Assembly: GCA_027559495.1 (NCBI GenBank)
Contig: JAMXSV010000024.1
Location: 1,364,001-1,428,000 of the forward strand
Origin: Aurifilum marmelostoma
Taxonomy: Eukaryota; Ascomycota; Sordariomycetes; Diaporthales; Cryphonectriaceae
Direction of reading: 5' to 3'
Length of the DNA: 64,000 nt
This document shows, piece after piece, positions 36,615-47,195 of this stretch. Both the position numbers and the translations under genes were made by a program. The notes below the pieces were generated by a model. It was not told the origin of the DNA. It searched no databases and saw only the letters and a program-made list of their open reading frames with translations. Position 1 is the stretch's first letter. Every line of letters begins with the position of its first letter.

Positions 36615-38903
36615 TCACTCGTCATCTACCCATGTGCCGGGCATGAACTGGGCTCGAGGTGGGCTCTCAACCAGATCCCAGAATATAGCAGGAAAATCTT
36701 GACACAGATCGAGCTCGATGGACCAGTCGTCGAGGTTCGGGCCGTAATAGATGGTATCGTAAGGATATTTCTCCTCAGAATCGAAGCAATTATACATGCT
36801 CAACTCAAGCTTGCAGTCCCGATTAAGCAAGTTCACATAGGACGCTGCTTCCACGCGATTGATGTCATATTCGTCGCTCCAGACCTCGAATTCGCATTGT
36901 CCGTACTCCTGCAAGTTGACGCCGCAGCTCTTGAGGATGTCTAGAAAGAACCTTAGCTGGTGACGTAGCCCTCTTGTTGCCGAATAACTCTCAGATGACA
37001 GGTGGCCATGATAGTAATAAGCGAGAAAACACATGAGGGCCGTGACCTGACGAGGTTGCGTGGCACCCTGTACTTTCCACGGCACGCTCTGCAAGAGGTG
37101 CAAGTCAGCCGCCTGCGACGCCTGAACGGTCTCAATCAATAATTGTCTCCATTCACTCATGGCGTGGTAATCAGGAGCGGGCCAATAGATTGACTCGCCC
37201 CATAATGCGACCGTCAAATGCAAAAGTGATATCCCATCTTCTTGCCATGCTCGCACGTCGTCTGCCTGGACAGGTCCGTGTTCGCGGATCAAGCGGCGAA
37301 TGAGGCCCGGCTCGCAAGAAAATAGCCCATTGGCGTCATCAAAAAACAATTTGTACTTCTTCCCCGGCCGAAGACGATTCCAGCCAGGGAAGTAAAAGCC
37401 CATTTGCATCTCGAAGAAATATTCTGAGTGTAGTAGGCAAAGTTTGACCAATACTGCCTCGTCCTTTTGCTCTGGATCAATACCAACCTCGTCGGCTACC
37501 ATATTAAAAAGTCCGTGATTTTGGACTGCTTCCAAGCGATCCTTGGTCGTTGCAGGTTTTGTTAAGAGCCATGATAAATGTCTCGCTGCTGGGCCCGCAT
37601 GGATATGAGCCATATTTCTTCCGAGCAATCCCAGAATAATCGTGAAATTTGCGGCAGAGCATGCAATCTAAAACCCAATCATTAGTCTTGTCCTGTGGTT
37701 CAACATGTCGCATTTCACCTGATTACCTCAAAAAGCGTAAATCCATATTCATCGCAGTCTAGCGGAGAAGCCAGTCCTGTTCTGAATAATTCACAAAGTC
37801 CGTTCCAGTCATCTTCCCACACGAGGCGGAAAGCGTGTGAGTCCCACGGAACGACATTGAACGTCGTGATGTTGTACTGCCAGCCTGAGCAGGCTTGGAT
37901 CTCCCAAACTCGCCGAGACAGCCACTTCGGGGCCTGGAAGCGTGCCACCCAGGCTTCTCACCGTCAGCGATCTACAGCTCTGAATATGTGGCAAGAAGTC
38001 TGGATGCACCTGGTTGCTTTCCTTCTTGTTGTGGGTGGTAACCTTGACCCCTGACTTCCTACCATAGAATAGGGAGAAGGAAGATACTGCGATGGCTAGG
38101 TACTCACTGGGCGGTGAAGACGAGGTCGCCTCGAAAGTTCTCGTCAGGATTCTTCCAAACCAGGTGGGTTCTACAAGGGGGAGTCGGTGCTGCTGGCGAT
38201 TCCGTTTCTGCCGGCGATTGCTCCTCATTACGACCGCCTGATCTGGAACATCGTCATCATCTTCGAGCTCGTGAGGCGTTGCTGGGCTCAATAATGCCTC
38301 CGTCGTACCGACGGTGACGGACTGGAGGGCGCTGGCAGCGAGAAACTGGGCTGTGACTTGAGGTAGTGCATTAATTGATTCTCTAAAGGCATAATTAGCC
38401 TTGGCTCATGGCAAGTAGACCGTCCAGATGATTACTCACGCCATATAGCTTAGCTGGGCAGTATTCAAGAGCCTAATGGCCCTTTCCAGCTTGTCCTGGA
38501 ACTTTCCCAGGTCGTCCTTCTTGAGCAAGACCTTGAATTTGCCAACCTCCCGCTTCCTTCTTTTGGCCGAGGAAATCTGTGTGTTCAAATCTTGGACCAA
38601 CTGTTGCAAGCCTCGCAAGGCACTACGGCATGATGCAGAAGCTTTCTTCCCATGTGTTGTTGCGTTCAGGGCCTGTAGGGGCCCATTATCGAGAACAATA
38701 GTCGGACCGGCTTCGAAGTCACTCTCTACAGTAGTCAGCAGAGGTGCCAGGGTATCGATCTCCTCCATGAGGTCATGGATCCTGTCGGGCACATCCTCGA
38801 ATTCCTTCCAGAGCTCGCGGAGCTTCAGGACCGTGCCGCCGACTTTCATCCCGACTTCGGCAACGGCAATGCCGCTGGCGATGGCTCCGAGGAGTTCGGC
38901 CAT
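36615..38903 (-). CDS. Helo-like_N (STAND N-terminal) and ankyrin-type protein, no NACHT
   Basis: Unnamed fungal protein. Exons are 38440-38903, 38010-38382, 37727-37933 and 36615-37667, giving 698 aa with phases agreeing at each junction. Residues 1 to about 160 (MAELLGAIASGIAVAEVG, then long helices) resemble the fungal N-terminal domain of STAND proteins (Helo-like_N/PigL_N), which in related proteins acts in incompatibility or cell-death signalling. Next come a polar linker, an APKWLSRRVWEIQ block found in many such proteins, and a segment resembling an ankyrin repeat (SPLDCDEYGFTLFEIACSAA). The remaining ~340 residues are rich in aromatic residues and have no domain I can name. No P-loop/NACHT is present. 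The second exon reads through a donor-like GTGAGT at 38107-38102. Cell-death or immune function is only inferred from the N terminus. Confidence 0.75.
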
Positions 38904-39777
38904 GACTGCGAATCGAGGTGTGAATGACGCGGGAAGGCGACGAATACCAGATGACTTGGGCCAAAGGTGCAGTGGTGGGGACTGGGTGATTACAACGAAA
39001 TGAGGTTTGTCTTGAGGAGGATGGAAGAGAAGAGGGGGGGGGGAGAGGGGGAGAGGGGGAGAAGGGGGCACGCAAGAAGGCAGAGGTGTGTCTTGGGAAG
39101 TGTAAGAAAGAGGCACCCCAATGTGGCTGGGCGAATGCAAGATGCCATGGTACCACTCGCAGCAACAGCTCCGAGGGGCAGTGCGCCCGCTGCGGCGAAC
39201 CATCCATGCGACCTTGCTAGATGGACATTGGCTCTCCAGCACCCCTCCTGATCGGCCGTTCTTACCATGTTGAAGAGAAGAGGTGGTAGCCTAATGGATG
39301 GTTCCGTCTGAAGCCGTATGTGCGCGTGTGCTCGAACAAATGGGGGCGTAGACTGCCTTGGTGTCAAGGAAAGATCCTGCGAGCAACAGCAAACAAGAGG
39401 GGGGGGGGAAGCAGCTGCGTGTACTGCATTCGAGTCTCGAGCCCGTTTCTCACGTCATGTATAATATGTCTCATTAGCAAGTAGAAGAAATAGGAATGCT
39501 CCCAGATCACATGCTCCGCGCTTCCTCGTCCAGAGACATCTCGTCGGCGGTCACGCCAGTGCCTTATTTTTCGATCACCCCTCATCCAATCATCGACAAT
39601 CTCTGCTGCTTGACGCCAATGATCTGGGAAATTTTTAAGGGCAAAGAAGAAGAAAGAGAAAAAAAAAAAAAGGCCCCAACTCCCGGCTGTCCCAAATGTG
39701 AAATGCAGTTGCCGCGCCAGACTCTGATGGGCAAAAGGAAAGAATGGAAGCGAAAGATCGGCCAAAGCCAATGTCGA
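38904..39777. other. Spacer between the Helo-like gene and CDC45
   Basis: Promoter of the Helo-like protein and 3' flank of CDC45. It includes a G-rich tract at about 39032-39070 and an A run at about 39660-39671. An open frame continues upstream of the chosen start of the neighbouring gene but its extra N terminus is low complexity. No gene seen. Confidence 0.45.
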
Positions 39778-42484
39778 TCAGCCGACGACGACCTTGGAAG
39801 ACAGGCTCTCCAGGAAGCCAGAGAGATCCTCCTTGCGCACTTCGACCACGCAGTGCTCGAAGCTGTCGATGCGCACGCGGGCGTTCGTCTCGGCAATGAC
39901 ATCCTGAAAAGCTGTGCCAAATCTGTTCAAGCCAAAGCCCTTGCCGCGGGGTCCATCGTCGTCCTCGTCCTCGTCTTCATCCGAGTCCGAGTCTGATATG
40001 TCAGAACCCTCGGACTCGGTCTCGTCCTCGAGATCATCTTCATCATCGCCCTCGTTGTCTCCTCTGTGGGCCCGGCGGGCGGCCTTCTTCTCCTCGCGGA
40101 TCTTCTGCTTGTTACGCCTGTTCTCTTCTCTGGCCTTTGCCTTTTCCTGCTTTGCCTGCTCTTTCTTCTTCTGGGCCTCCTTGTCCAGGAAGGCAATGTC
40201 TGGGCCGCCCCCGCCACCCGTGCCGACGATGGTGTACACGCTGCGCTTCTCGTTCAGGCTGGCCACAACAAGAGGTGTACCACGGCCGCCTTGTGCAAGC
40301 CGGCCGGTGGCTTCCTTCTCCTGTTCGGCAAGAGCTTCGCCGATCCATAGTGCAAGCTTCATCAGTGCCCCGGGGTGGTTGAAGATTGCGGCCTCGGCGC
40401 TGTCTCTGACAACGCACATGCGAAATGACATGAGATGCTTGATCTGCTTCTTCCTCAAGAGGGCCGTGCCGGTGTTGAAGATTGCCTTGTGGAGGAATTG
40501 TGCCGTCGGAAGGCCCTGCTTGAGAGCCTCGATACTGGAAAGTGTAAGTAGCTGTGTTGGAGTGCGGAGGTAACATAAGAGATGACTTTGACAAATTTCA
40601 AGAATAAAGAAAAAGAGCTCACTTCTCCAATGCATCAAACGCATTCCAAAACCTAGGAACCCATTCTTCGCCCTGCTCTATGAGAGCGCCATCGACATTA
40701 TCCACCATCTGAGATGAGCTATCTTGTGCCGGAGGGCTGGCCAGGGTGGCATGCTTCCCGACTTCGAGAAGAGCTCCGATGACCACGCCAACGTCCTGCG
40801 CACTCAATGTCGCCCGCCAGCCCCAGCTCCTCACAAAGCCCCAGCCGTCCTTTGCACCACCCCGATCTTTGCCATCCGTCTCAACAGCAGGGACTAGGTC
40901 GTCGAGCTTATATAGAGGCCCTTGTTTCAACAGCTTAGAGCGAAGTTCCCGCTTGAGGCCTATGTCCATATGTGCGTAGTTTTGCTTGCACTGCACGAGA
41001 CTGATGCCTATCTTTGCGAGGAACTTGTGAAGGCGCTTGAGTCCTGGCTCGCCGTATGTCTTTAAGCGTGAGAAAATGTAAGGCGAGTGCAACAGAGCAT
41101 CGTAGAGACTCCAATGCCTGACCATTAAGAGTCTTGGTTCCGGCGACAACCGGATGCTGTGATCCTCCGGGCTTCTTGCTGTTGTTGGGATAATGCCCAC
41201 AGCCTCAGGCAGAAGTCTCCCGTTGTTGTTGCCGTTGGTGAGCTCTGGTGGGTTCAGACGGCGAACTTCGTCGCGTAGAAGCTGTCGTATGCGTGCACCT
41301 CGCATGCCTAGCCAGCCGGAGGTGTTCTTGTTCTCAGAGCTCCTCACCGGCACGGCCACCCCTGCCGACGACCTGCCGTAGAGCTCCATTGACGTGACGC
41401 CAACGATCGCCAGCCACAGGATGTCATTGTCCTCTCGGCCGAGTTCCGAAGCCAGGGAATATGCCATTGACGAGATCGGCTCGGAGTACTGCGTGCCATT
41501 GCGGTAGTAGTCCCGTAGAATAGCTTCGTTCTGTCGTCGTAGCCGAAGGAGGCGCCTCCTTAGGGTCCGCGCCGAAGGTCCCTTAGGAGGCTGGGCAGCA
41601 GTCGGTGGATCTTCGTCATGCGCGTCCGAGGACATGAATGCCTGCTCACGGACTGAGACAAGTCCACGTTGTTTTGGACGCTCCGGGGTCTCGGGTATCG
41701 AGCTGGAAGAATTGCTCCTCCTCCTCTGCCGAGGCCTGTCGTCGTCGTCACTGTCGTCCTCTTCGTCCGGGTCAGACCAGGACTTCCGCTTCTGCCCCGC
41801 GCGGGGTGCAGCCTCGGAAGGGTCGTCGACGTCTTCTTCCTCACTTTCGGAGTCACTATCGCCCAGGGCCTCGCCGTTATCCTCGATATCAGGCATCTCC
41901 ATCAGAGCCAGGTACGCCTCGCTCTGCGGTGCAAGCTCGTCTTCGATATCCCCGTCGTCGAAGACCACGATCCCACCCTTTCCCGGCTTGTACGCGCGGT
42001 CGATCCGGCCACCTGTCACACCGGTGGGCGTGCGAGCCTGGTAGCTAGAAGCGACTTCAGTCTCAGGCTCGAGAGGAAAGCCCCCGAACACGTTAGCCAG
42101 GTTCCAAGGCCGGCGCGAGTCGATGAGCCAGACCTCGACGCCGCCGAATGTTGTATCCTCGCCCTCGAGCTCCAGGCCGAGCACGGTTCCCAGGTCCACC
42201 ATGCCCCCGACGCCCAGGCAGGCCACGACACCACCTGCACCGCCGTTCTGCTCCATCATGGGGCTGACCAGCTCCCTGCCGACGCGCTCGAGATCCCCAT
42301 AGCCGGCCACGGGCTGGATCTTATGGGGGATGTAGTCGTTCTTGAGGAGGCGGGTGAGGATTCTGCAGGCGCAGAGGGCGTCGGGCTCGAGGGCGACGAG
42401 GATGAGGACGGGGGGCGAGAGGGGGTGGCGAGTACTTGTGAGGTGCAAGTAGAGCTTGGAGAGGAGGGAACGCGGCAGATACAT
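39778..42484 (-). CDS. CDC45: DNA replication initiation factor Cdc45
   Basis: Subunit of the CMG replicative helicase (Cdc45-MCM-GINS), required for origin firing and fork progression in the nucleus. Exons are 40623-42484 and 39778-40534, giving 872 aa; the junction rebuilds FDALENIEALKQGLPTAQF. The N-terminal RecJ/DHH-like fold begins MYLPRSLLSKLYLHL with the conserved DPDALCA-like ALEPDALCACRIL. A long acidic low-complexity insert lies near residues 200-300 and is usual for Cdc45, followed by TLRRRLLRLRRQNEAIL and the conserved helical region. The C terminus carries a second charged, lysine- then acid-rich insert (about residues 725-810) before the conserved end. Two ACGCGT boxes lie upstream. 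A long opposite-strand open frame is a shadow. Confidence 0.95.
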
Positions 42485-42503
42485 GGCTAATTAACGTGGC
42501 TGG

Positions 42504-42509
42504 ACGCGT
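42504..42509. promoter_or_regulatory. MCB-like ACGCGT box near the CDC45 start
   Basis: Perfect ACGCGT, the MluI cell-cycle box bound by the G1/S factor MBF, 20 nt upstream of the CDC45 start codon. Being so close, it may lie in the leader. A second copy is at 42896-42901. Confidence 0.35.
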
Positions 42510-42895
42510 CTGCTGGTTTGCATTGCCGATGCATAGGATGTCTATGAAGGACAGAAATGTTGACAGCGACTGAGAATCGTGAACGCGAGGGTGAATGTCA
42601 AGAGACGCTGGGGCGGACAATGCTGAATTATGCAGTGTGGACGAGTGGGAGGTCGACGCGACGCGAACTCCCAAGGAGGATCGAGGTTATGGCGGTAGAA
42701 TGCTCGAAACAATGCGCTTAAACAAGGCAGGCAGCAGGTTTCTATGGAGTTCGACTGTCGATGGCGTGCAGGCAGAGCAGAGGTAGGCCTATGGTCATGA
42801 CAGGAGGGCAGGAAATCCTGGTGGCGCGGGGAGGAAAAGCAGGAGGAGAGTCTGTTTACTGCGCGGGATCAAGACGCGGTCCAGAGTCTTGCAAG

Positions 42896-42901
42896 ACGCG
42901 T
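42896..42901. promoter_or_regulatory. MCB-like ACGCGT box upstream of CDC45
   Basis: Second perfect ACGCGT, about 410 nt upstream of the CDC45 start, in a better position for a promoter element than the copy at 42504. CDC45 is a known G1/S-regulated gene in yeasts. Confidence 0.4.
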
Positions 42902-44443
42902 TGTGGGTGTCAACTGCTAGTGCTGTGCTGCAAGGTTTTGGGCAGGGTGGCCCACAGACGTCACAGCTGCCTCTAGGGGTGTTGGTACAGGCCTCAGCGC
43001 TATAGGTACATAAGCCTGACAGGGTGCAGGCAGCGCCGGACCCGCCTGGCCAGCTTGCAACAGCGTCAACTTACCCCGAAGCAGAAGCTGCTAGACACAC
43101 GATAGAAGCATCTCTAGAAATCCAGACCCTAGAACCTCATGTTCAGAGCCAACTTTCTTCGCTTTCATTTTCAACCGTGCTGCGACCGTTTTGCAGCATT
43201 ACAATTTTGAAGGACAAGCATGACCTATACCAAATTCTCACATGCTAAAAGAGAAGTGTTATTCCGTGTCCACTGCCATAGAAGCCAAATGTCCCCAGTG
43301 TGTGTGTGTGTGTGTGTGTTAGTGTGTTATAAAGGTCCTGGCCTTCTTTCTTTTTCCTCGGAACCGAGGCCTAGCCGATACCACTGTGCCGGGTCTGGCA
43401 CTCGTCACGCAGTGTCCGATTGAATCTTGTATAGCTTTGAGCTGCCCTGAGATGGTAGGATACCACCAGCCTGCAAAGGAACCAAAGAGGGAGAGCAAGA
43501 GACGCACACACAGACATACAAAGAGCTACCAAGATCATGAAATGCAAGATCTCGACAGAATAGAGGCGAGGGAGAGGGCGAGAGAGAGAGAGAGTCAACC
43601 GCCCTGCAACTTGCAGCCTTAACCTTTTCCGGGCACTGTCCCCTGCCCACAGGTGACGATCTGAGTCTAGGCTCTTATTCCCGGCGGGGCCTTCACTAAT
43701 AAGCTCCCCCCCCCCCCACCTACTTAGTACTTCCCCTCCCACCTCTTCGTCCCCCCCCCCCCCAAGCGATGCCCAGTGGGGTTTCTCCTCTCTGTCTCTT
43801 TAGATAGTGCTCTTCTTTTTGCTGCAGCGCAACGCAGCATACGGAGTACCGGGAATCTGGGTCCGGCCCGCCCTGGAAGACAAGGCATCACCGATCTCGT
43901 GAGGTGGCTTGGGACCCGACCCATTCTCTCGGGACAAAAAGAACGCAGCCCCAGCCCACCACCTTTATCGCTTGTTTGAGGCCAACAGTCTGCACGAAGA
44001 AAACAATACCAGAAAAGGAAAAAACGGAGCAGAGAAAAGAAAGAGAAAAAAAAAAAGGTAGAGATAGTGGGAAATCGATAACAAGAAAGCCTCACATCAA
44101 TAGAAGGGTGCGAAGGAAAGGGGAAATAAAAAGGAGAAGAAAAAGAAGAAAAAAAGCAAACAGGTCGCAGCCATAACTCAGTCATTTCCCACTGGTTTTC
44201 TCTCTTGTCTCTGCATAGCCCCGCCACAGGAGGATCTGGACCTCGTCGCTTTTCCTGGGCGCGCCGTCTCACGCCTGATAGGATTCTCGGGGCGCGCGCC
44301 TAATTCTCCTGTCTTTTTGTCCTTTTTTTTTTTTAATCCCCCCCCCCCGCGCCAGCCTCCCCTCTCGCAGAGGACACCACGTCCTACCTTGTTGAGATCG
44401 AGGTTGGCTCCTCTGGCTCATCCTCCTCCTCGCTCTCCTCCTC

Positions 44444-45720
44444 ATGACCTCAACCATCATGGCGACCGAGGCGGTCCAGACGGTCGACAGCAATGCGTCG
44501 AGTGCGTCGCTGTTCGACGGAGGGGCCTCGTACATGACAGCGGACGGCGAGCAGTTCCCCGTTAAGTATATGATCGGCAGGTACGGAAACCCACAACACA
44601 ACCCCATATTCACATGTGCCACCTGGATACTGACGCCTCTTGCGGGCCTCTAGACGTTTCCAGACTTTTAAGAACAGCTAGTATGTTCACGCTCAGTTGG
44701 GGGGGGGGGGGACAGAGGGTTGGGACGAGTTGAGTTGAGAGTTGCGCTCACGCATTTCTTTTTCTGCCCAGCACGATGCCTATCGACGATAAGGAGGCGC
44801 AGAGGGAATACTTCCTCCACCTGGCATTCAAGGAATTCCTGGAGGACCAGCTTTATCTCGCGCCCGTGACAGACCCCAAGAGGATAACAGTAGGCGATCC
44901 CTTCCTCCTCAGCACTGCATCTTCCCGGGGGCGGCGAGCTGTTTGCGGGGCTCCGCCCTAGGGGATCTAGGACCAGGCTGACTCTTCTGCTCCGGATCAC
45001 AGGACATCGGTTGTGGGTTTGGTTATTTCGCTGAAGAGGGTGAGTGTTCTTGTGTCTTGTTCCTTCTCTTTTTTTTTTCCTTTCCTTTTTTTCTCTGTTC
45101 CCTTCCCTTTCCCCCCTCTCTTCTGTCAGCCTAAAAGGAACTTCCTCTGAAACCCTGGACCACAGTCGCTCAGCGCCATCCCGAGGCCGAAGTAAGCGGC
45201 ATCGACATGACGCCAAGAGAGCACCAGTTCGTCCCGGAAAACCTGAGGTACTACCAAGCAGACTTCGAGGCGTCCTCAGAAGAAGACGCAGCCATACAAC
45301 CAGCCTGGGACAACCCCGCCATACAAGACTCGGATCTCGTCTTCATCCGCGAGATGGTCTGGTCATTAGTAGACCCCGCCAAAGTGATAGAAAACGCCAA
45401 GCGGTAGGCCACCTCCCTCCTGCAGCCCTCTTCACCTGTCCGCCCGCTCCGAGGGTGCCGGCAGTTCCGGAATCTGCAAAATACTCACATTACTGCCACC
45501 TTTTCTTGCATAGAACTCTGAAGCCCGGCGGTTGGATCGAGTTTCAACAGGGCACCGGCACCAAATACGTCGACCCTGGTCCAGACTACCCGCCGTACAC
45601 CGACGTCGCCCTCCGGTGGGAGACCTTGCTCGAGAAGACGATGGCGACTGTCTGTCCACACTCGGATCCCCGCCTCGCCGGCAAGCTCAAGTCCATGCTG
45701 TGAGTCCACCTTCTCCTCTT

Positions 45721-45753
<33 letters not shown>

Positions 45754-46152
45754 CTCTCTCTGTTCTTTCCCTCTCGTTCGCCCACCCTGCCTGCGTACCG
45801 TCCCTCCTGTTCTCACCACACCTACCTTTTTCACTAACGACTGGGCACGCGGCGGCCGCCATCCCCGACCAACAGCGAGCAAGCCGGCTTCGTCAACGTC
45901 CAGGAGCGCGTGATCATGGTCCCCATCGGCGACTGGCCCCGCAAGCGCCGCCTGCGCAACGCCGGCGTCTGCATCCGCGAGACCTTCCTCGGCATCCGCG
46001 ACGCCTTCGAGGTCATGGTCCAGCACACGGGCACCGTGCCCGTCGACGAGTTCCGCGAGCTGCACGAGGCGTTCCGCGCGCAGCTGTTCGACCGCAGCGT
46101 TCACATGCACGCGCCATACTCTGTCGTGTTTGGGCAAAAGCCGCCGGAGTGA
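44444..46152 (+). CDS. LaeA/UMTA-like SAM-dependent methyltransferase 1
   Basis: Class I methyltransferase of the fungal LaeA/UMTA-like group; substrate unknown. Seven exons: 44444-44580, 44654-44680 (27 nt), 44772-44889, 45003-45039 (37 nt), 45166-45403, 45514-45699 and 45876-46152, giving 339 aa with every phase agreeing. The N terminus is serine-rich, then G-R-R-F-Q-T-F-K-N-S-Y, matching the family's R-x-Y/F-H-x-Y block. SAM motif I is TDIGCGFGYFAEE at about 94-106, then AEVSGIDMTP (motif II), FIREMVWSLVD and the post-motif TLKPGGWIEFQQ. An in-frame ATG at 44459 is an alternative start. It converges on a second methyltransferase about 1 kb away; the two proteins differ too much for a recent tandem copy. 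Confidence 0.88.
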
Positions 46153-46848
46153 CGCGGGCTTTGAGTTCTGTAATGTCTGTCGTTCTTGGTCGACCGCGGG
46201 ATGGATTTACTTTGGCCCGTGCGGGTGTGGTGCGTCTGATGTTCCTTGATGAGAGGAGACGGTGAATGGGATGGGTCTTGCAAGAGGGGGACGACTGCGT
46301 GTTTTGAGGTTATGCCTTGGTTTCACGCTCTTCATGACTTGTGCATTAGTGAGAAAAAGGAAAAAAGAGCAGAATATGCCTATGCCTTTACAAAAGAAGG
46401 AAAGAAGAAGAAAAAAAAGAAAAAAGAAAGAAAGAAAAGAAATCGAAAAGAAATCTGTCCAGACTCGTCTAATGGGCCGCACAAGTCAATGACTGGTATT
46501 TCAAGACACTGTTGGAAGTTAGCATGCTCAGTTGGCAAAGTTATTCTGACAGGATTGGTTGTTTTGTGTTTGTTCGTGGTGGGGGAGGGGGGGGGGGCGG
46601 CGGCAGCTAGGGGCCAACATACCATTGAGACTCGGGTGGAGGAGAGGGCATTCGGCACGGACCTCGAGTCGAGAAAAATCCCAAAGGGAAAAAAGACGTT
46701 ATCAATAAGGAAAAAAAAAATACGAATGAAAGTTGACAACAGAAACTCGAAGAGCACCCTTAAGAACTCGCGATCTTATTGCGTTATGCCCCTTGTCGTT
46801 GAACTGTAGCCTTTCGTTGTCTCTGGGTGAGCCTGTCACATGATTCAG

Positions 46849-46882
<34 letters not shown>

Positions 46883-47195
46883 CGTGCGTGTCTGTGGGCA
46901 ACATCTATACCCTCCTGGGCCCAGAGGTTTAAAATGGATCAATGATACCCATGGCGTAATCTACAAAGAAGGACGCTTTACCCGGCCGCTGGGAGGATGA
47001 CACTCACTGCCTGCTCCAAGCAGCCAGTCGCCTCCGCCTGAGTATAGCGCTGGGCAAAAAGATACTCATAATTGGAAGTTGCTGCAGGATGTGTACTAGT
47101 GCAAATAGGTATCTTGGTCATTATTATCATGTAACCATTTCGAGCCCCTTCCCTCCCTCCTTGCGATATTGCTGCCGATGCTGGAAAGATCATCA
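46153..47195. other. Convergent spacer between the two methyltransferases
   Basis: It contains purine-rich DNA at about 46340-46450, a G run near 46586-46596, A runs, and a TA/TG microsatellite (listed separately). Open frames here are low complexity. No gene seen. Confidence 0.5.
46849..46890. repeat. Compound (TA)n(TG)n microsatellite
   Basis: A TA dinucleotide run of about 14 nt passes directly into a TG run ending in GCGTGCGTG. Visible directly; in the spacer between the two methyltransferase genes. Confidence 0.9.

Larger units (their letters stand above)
42485..44443. other. Divergent promoter region, CDC45 / methyltransferase 1
   Basis: Contains the two ACGCGT boxes, a GT tract at about 43298-43320, C runs at 43706-43717 and 43751-43763, purine-rich DNA at 43990-44160 and T and C runs at about 44321-44349 just before the methyltransferase start. 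No coding sequence recognised. Confidence 0.5.

Noticed and set aside
38050..38107. Possible intron with donor GTGAGT in the Helo-like gene
   Set aside because: Using it with the nearest acceptors brings a stop or wrong frame, whereas reading straight through stays open and joins the next exon in phase.
41669..42490. Open frame of 273 codons antisense to CDC45
   Set aside because: Shadow of the conserved Cdc45 exon.
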